Shown: piece by piece, positions 60,684 to 64,000 of the stretch
Layout: every line of letters begins with the position of its first letter
Numbering within the stretch: position 1 is the stretch's first letter
NCBI RefSeq assembly: GCF_041146395.1
Contig: NC_091009.1
Location: 1,383,501-1,447,500, forward strand
DNA: 64,000 nt
Direction: 5' to 3'
DNA from: Eulemur rufifrons
Lineage: Eukaryota > Chordata > Mammalia > Primates > Lemuridae
The notes under the pieces: model-generated
Told to the model about the DNA's origin: nothing
Database searches by the model: none
What the model saw: the letters and a program-made list of their open reading frames with translations, nothing else
Position numbers and translations under genes: made by a program

Positions 60684-62370
60684 TTTAACAGATAACCCTA
60701 ACCCTGAACATAACACCCAACCCTGTTCCTATTTCTCCCCTTAACACGTAAACCTCACCGTGCGCCTAACTTTAACCTCTTATCCTAACGTTAATGCATA
60801 ACCCATTTCCTGAGAACAACCCCTATCCCATAATTCTAACCCTATCTCCTAGTCATCACTGTGACACCTAATCCCTAACCCTAATTCTAAACCGCTAACC
60901 CTAACCGTAACCCTACCTACAACCCTAACACTGACAGTAACCGTTACTTCTAACCCCAACGCTATGCGTAACAAAAACCCTAACCCTTCACCCTAACCCT
61001 TCACCCTAACCCCTATGTCTTACCCTAACCCTTAACCCTAATCCTAATCCTAACCATTAAACCTAACCCTAGCTCTTGAAGCTAACCCTAAACCTTACCC
61101 TCCCGACTAGACCAAACCCTGACACTAACCTAACACGTAACCCTAACCAGAACCCCTAAAGCTAACCCTGAGCCCTCTCCCTAACCCTAGCAGTAAAATA
61201 TTACCCTAAACCTAAGCCCAACCCGTAACCCTAATCCTATCCTTTTACCCTAAAACTAACCCCTAAACCTAACCCCTATACCTCACCCTAACTCTAACCC
61301 CAATCCTAATTCTAACCATACCCCTTCATAAAACACTAACTCCTAACCGCTAACCCTAACACTATCCAAAAACCCTAATCACTAATCCCTAACTCTAACG
61401 CTTAACCTTTACCCTAACCGTTAACCCTCACCCTAAATCTTAACACTGACCCTAACCTGAACCTTTAACTCTAAGCCTAACCCTTAACCCTACAGTAAGG
61501 AAGACCCTTAATGCTAATGGGATCCCTTATCCCTCACCATAACACTACAGCTAAAAATAACCCTAACCTTTGATCCTTAAACCTAACCCCTAACACTTAC
61601 TTTAACCCCAAACCCTAACCCTAATCCTAAGCATTAAACCTAACCCTATCTCTTAACCCTAACGCTAGCCCTTACCCTAAGGCCTAGATCTAACCCTAAA
61701 TGTAACCTACTGCCTAATCCTAACCTTAAGCCCGAATGCTAACTCTAACCCTGAACCCTAAACCTACCCGTAACCCTTAACACTAACCCTATCCGTGAAC
61801 CTTAACCCGACCCTAACCATTACCCGCACCCAAGCATTTAACCCTGACCCTACCCCTAGTCCTTAATGATAACCCTAACACTAAAACCTAACCCTAAGCC
61901 CAACACTTAACCCTAATCCTATCCCTTAACCCTAACCCTAACCCTAACCCTAATGCTAAACCCTAAACGTAACCCTAGCCGTCACCAGTAAACCTAACCC
62001 TAACCTCTAACACAAACAATAGCACATAACTCTAACCCTAAAACTAACCCTAACCCTAAACCTAACCCTAAACCCTAACTCTTAACCTTAACCCTAAGCG
62101 TTAACTCTCACGCTATCCTTTAATCCTAACCCTAATCCTAATCTTCAACCCTAAACCTAACACTTAACCCTAACCCTGTACCAAACCCTAACCCCTCATC
62201 TTAACCCTAACCGTAAACCTCAACCCTAAACCAAAGTGTAACCATTAAACCTAAGAGTAACCTTTAAACCTAACCCTAACCCTAACCCTAACCCTAATCC
62301 CTAACCCTGAGCCCTCACCCTAACACTAAACTTCATCCTTAACCCTAACCATAATCCTACCCCGAAATCT

Positions 62371-62585
62371 AATTCTCAGACTTCTTGCTTTCTTAAAGTT
62401 TAGAAAGCCTGCAATCCTCCCATGCCATGCGTGAAAGGAGTCTCTACCACTGTGTCCTGTATGAAACCCACGGGCCCATAACCAGAGTATGATAGAGTGG
62501 GTTCCCGGGTACAATCCCAGCCCCCAAAAATCCCCCCCGCCCGCCTAATGCAGACAGGGCCCGTGCGCTACGCATAAACAATACC
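62371..62585 (-). repeat. Island A1, last in the window
   Basis: TTTCTTAAAGTTTAGAAAGC, CCTGTATGAAACCCACGGG, and a lengthened C run (TCCCCCCCGCCCGCC). Confidence 0.9.
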
Positions 62586-64000
62586 TTTAACAGATAACCC
62601 TAACCCTGAATATAACACCCAACCCTCTTCCTATTTCTCCCCTTAACACGTAAACCTCACCGTGCGCTTAACTTTAATCTCTTATCCTAACGTTAATGCA
62701 TAACCCATTTCCTGAGAGCAACCCCTATCCCATAATTCTAACCCTGTCTCCTAGTAATCACTGTAACACCTAACCCCTAACCCTAATTCTAAACCGCTAA
62801 CCCTAACCGTAACCCTACCTACAACCCTAACACTGACAGTAACCCTTACTTCTAACCCCAATGCTATGCCTAACAAAAACCCTAACCCTTGACCCTAACC
62901 CTTCACCCTAACCCCTAAGCCTTACCCTAACCCTTAACCCTAATCCTATCCAAACCATTAAACCTAACCCTAGCTCTTAAAGATAACCCTAAACCTTACC
63001 CTCACGACTAGACCTAACCCTGACACTACCCTAACACCTAACCCTAACCAGAACCCCTAAAGCAAACCCTGAATCCTTCCCTAACCCTAGCAGTAAACTT
63101 TAAACCTAAACCTAAGCCCAACCCGTAACCCTAATCCTATCCTTTTACCCTAAAACTAACCCCAAAATGTAACCCCTATACCTCACCCTAACTCTAACCC
63201 CAATCCTAATTCTAACCATACCCCTTCATAAAACACTAACTCCTAACCGCTAACCCTAACACTAACCAAAAACCCTAATCACTAATCCCAACCTAACGCT
63301 TAACCTTTACCCTAACCGTAAACCTTCACCCTAAATCTTAACACTGACCCTAACCTTCACCTTTAACTCTAAGCCTAACCATTAACCCTACAGTAAGGAA
63401 GACCCTTAATGCTAATGGGATCCCTTATCCCTAACCCTAACACTACAGCTAAAAATAACCCTAATCTTTGATCCTTAAAACTACCCCTAACACTTACTTT
63501 AACCCCAAACCCTAACCCTAATCCTAAGCATTAAACCTAACCCTATCTCTTAACCCTAACGCTAGCCCTTACCCTAACGCCTAGATCTAACCCTAAATCT
63601 AACCTACCACCTAATCCTAACCTTAAGCCCTAATGCTAACTCTAACCCTGAACCCTAAACCTACCCGTAACCCTTAACACTAACCCTATCCGTGAACCTT
63701 AACCCTGACCCTAACCTTTACCCGCACCCAAGCATTTAACCCTGACCCTACCCCTAATCCTAAATGATAACCCTAACACTAAACCCTAACCCTAAGCCCA
63801 ACACTTAACCCTAATCCTGTCCGTTAACCCTAACCCTAATGCTAACTCCTAATCGTAACCCTAACCGTGACCAGTAAACCTAACCCTAACCTCTAACACA
63901 AACCATAGCACATAACTTTAACCCTAAAACTAACCCTAACCCTAACCCTAACCCTAAACCCTAACTCTTAACCTTAACCCTAAGCGTTAACTCTCACGCT

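Larger units (their letters stand above)
36978..64000 (-). repeat. Degenerate telomere-like array, CCCTAA orientation, right side
   Basis: From 36.98 to about 51 kb the islands come as b (partial), A1, B, A, A3, B, A2, B, A1, A2, A3, B, A1, A1/A3 chimera, B. From 51.1 kb to the end only A1 units occur, with island spacings 1,860, 1,884, 1,882, 1,871, 1,875 and 1,900 bp. Inter-island stretches contain telomere-like variants and the shared CCTAACGTTAATGCATAA block only. The same four AACCCT perfect units recur at the same unit position (for example 54,535, 56,417 and 63,93x), so the degeneracy was fixed before amplification. No gene, promoter or other transposon is visible. Confidence 0.93.
51099..64000 (-). 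repeat. Regular ~1.88-kb A1 tandem array
   Basis: Seven islands at near-constant spacing, each followed by the same succession of degenerate repeats and marker phrases: GCATAACCCATT, CAGTAAGGAAGACCCTTAAT then GCTAATGGGATCCC, and ACCCGCACCCAAGCATTTAAC. The array runs off the window end. It matches 1-5 kb unit for unit and in the same orientation. Confidence 0.92.

Noticed and set aside
1575..62514. About 50 small open frames (60-95 residues) on both strands as genes
   Set aside because: All coincide with repeat units, recur at the repeat period and often overlap on opposite strands. They have no splice context, no recognisable domain and termini set by telomere-like or satellite sequence.
1..64000. 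LTR elements, LINE-1 fragments, rRNA or other interspersed repeats
   Set aside because: Apart from the Alu, I see no poly-A-tailed insertion, LTR-like TG...CA direct repeats or rRNA-like sequence.

Overview
This window is non-coding, repeat-dense heterochromatin from a primate genome, most likely a strepsirrhine and probably a lemur. The lineage call rests on one full-length Alu (29,172-29,503). Its middle region (TATATGGACAACT, then TATATAGAAAAAATTAGCC) and right monomer (TTGCTGTGAGCTAAGCTGAC, CACGGCACTCACTCTAGCC) have the form I know from lemur and galago Alus, not human ones. I find no credible protein-coding gene, rRNA or tRNA. All open frames are short and come from the repeats.

Layout. 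(1) 1-6,975: degenerate telomere-like repeat written as CCCTAA on the + strand, broken by ~210-bp GC-richer 'islands'. (2) 7,122-14,578: an AT-rich satellite with ~94-bp monomers, + orientation. (3) 14,579-25,268: the same satellite inverted. (4) 25,269-36,977: telomere-like repeat with islands, now written TTAGGG, and carrying the Alu. (5) 36,978-64,000: telomere-like repeat again written CCCTAA. From about 51 kb to the end it is a regular ~1.86-1.90-kb tandem repeat of the same type as 1-5 kb.

Island families. I use working names. A1, A2 and A3 are three A subtypes and B is a more distant relative. C and D occur only beside the satellite. Islands are given strand '+' when their TTAGGG-like strand is the + strand. 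The order B-A1-A2-A3 repeats as a higher-order module on both sides of the 36.98-kb junction. Elsewhere a single A1 unit has been amplified into the ~1.88-kb array.

Large-scale structure. Regions 1-4 form a very large imperfect palindrome, roughly 3.1-14.2 kb against 17.8-29.65 kb. The arms share island order, satellite borders and monomer-level peculiarities but differ by Alu insertion and by indels that are whole numbers of monomers. At 36,977/36,978 the strand switches from TTAGGG-type to CCCTAA-type, the geometry of a head-to-head telomere fusion. The satellite monomer appears to share ancestry with the islands (TGTAGGCTTG...GGAAGAAGTGTGAGA and GAGAAAGCAA boxes), so the two repeat classes probably have one origin. 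Identity levels are judged by eye; no alignment or database search was run.
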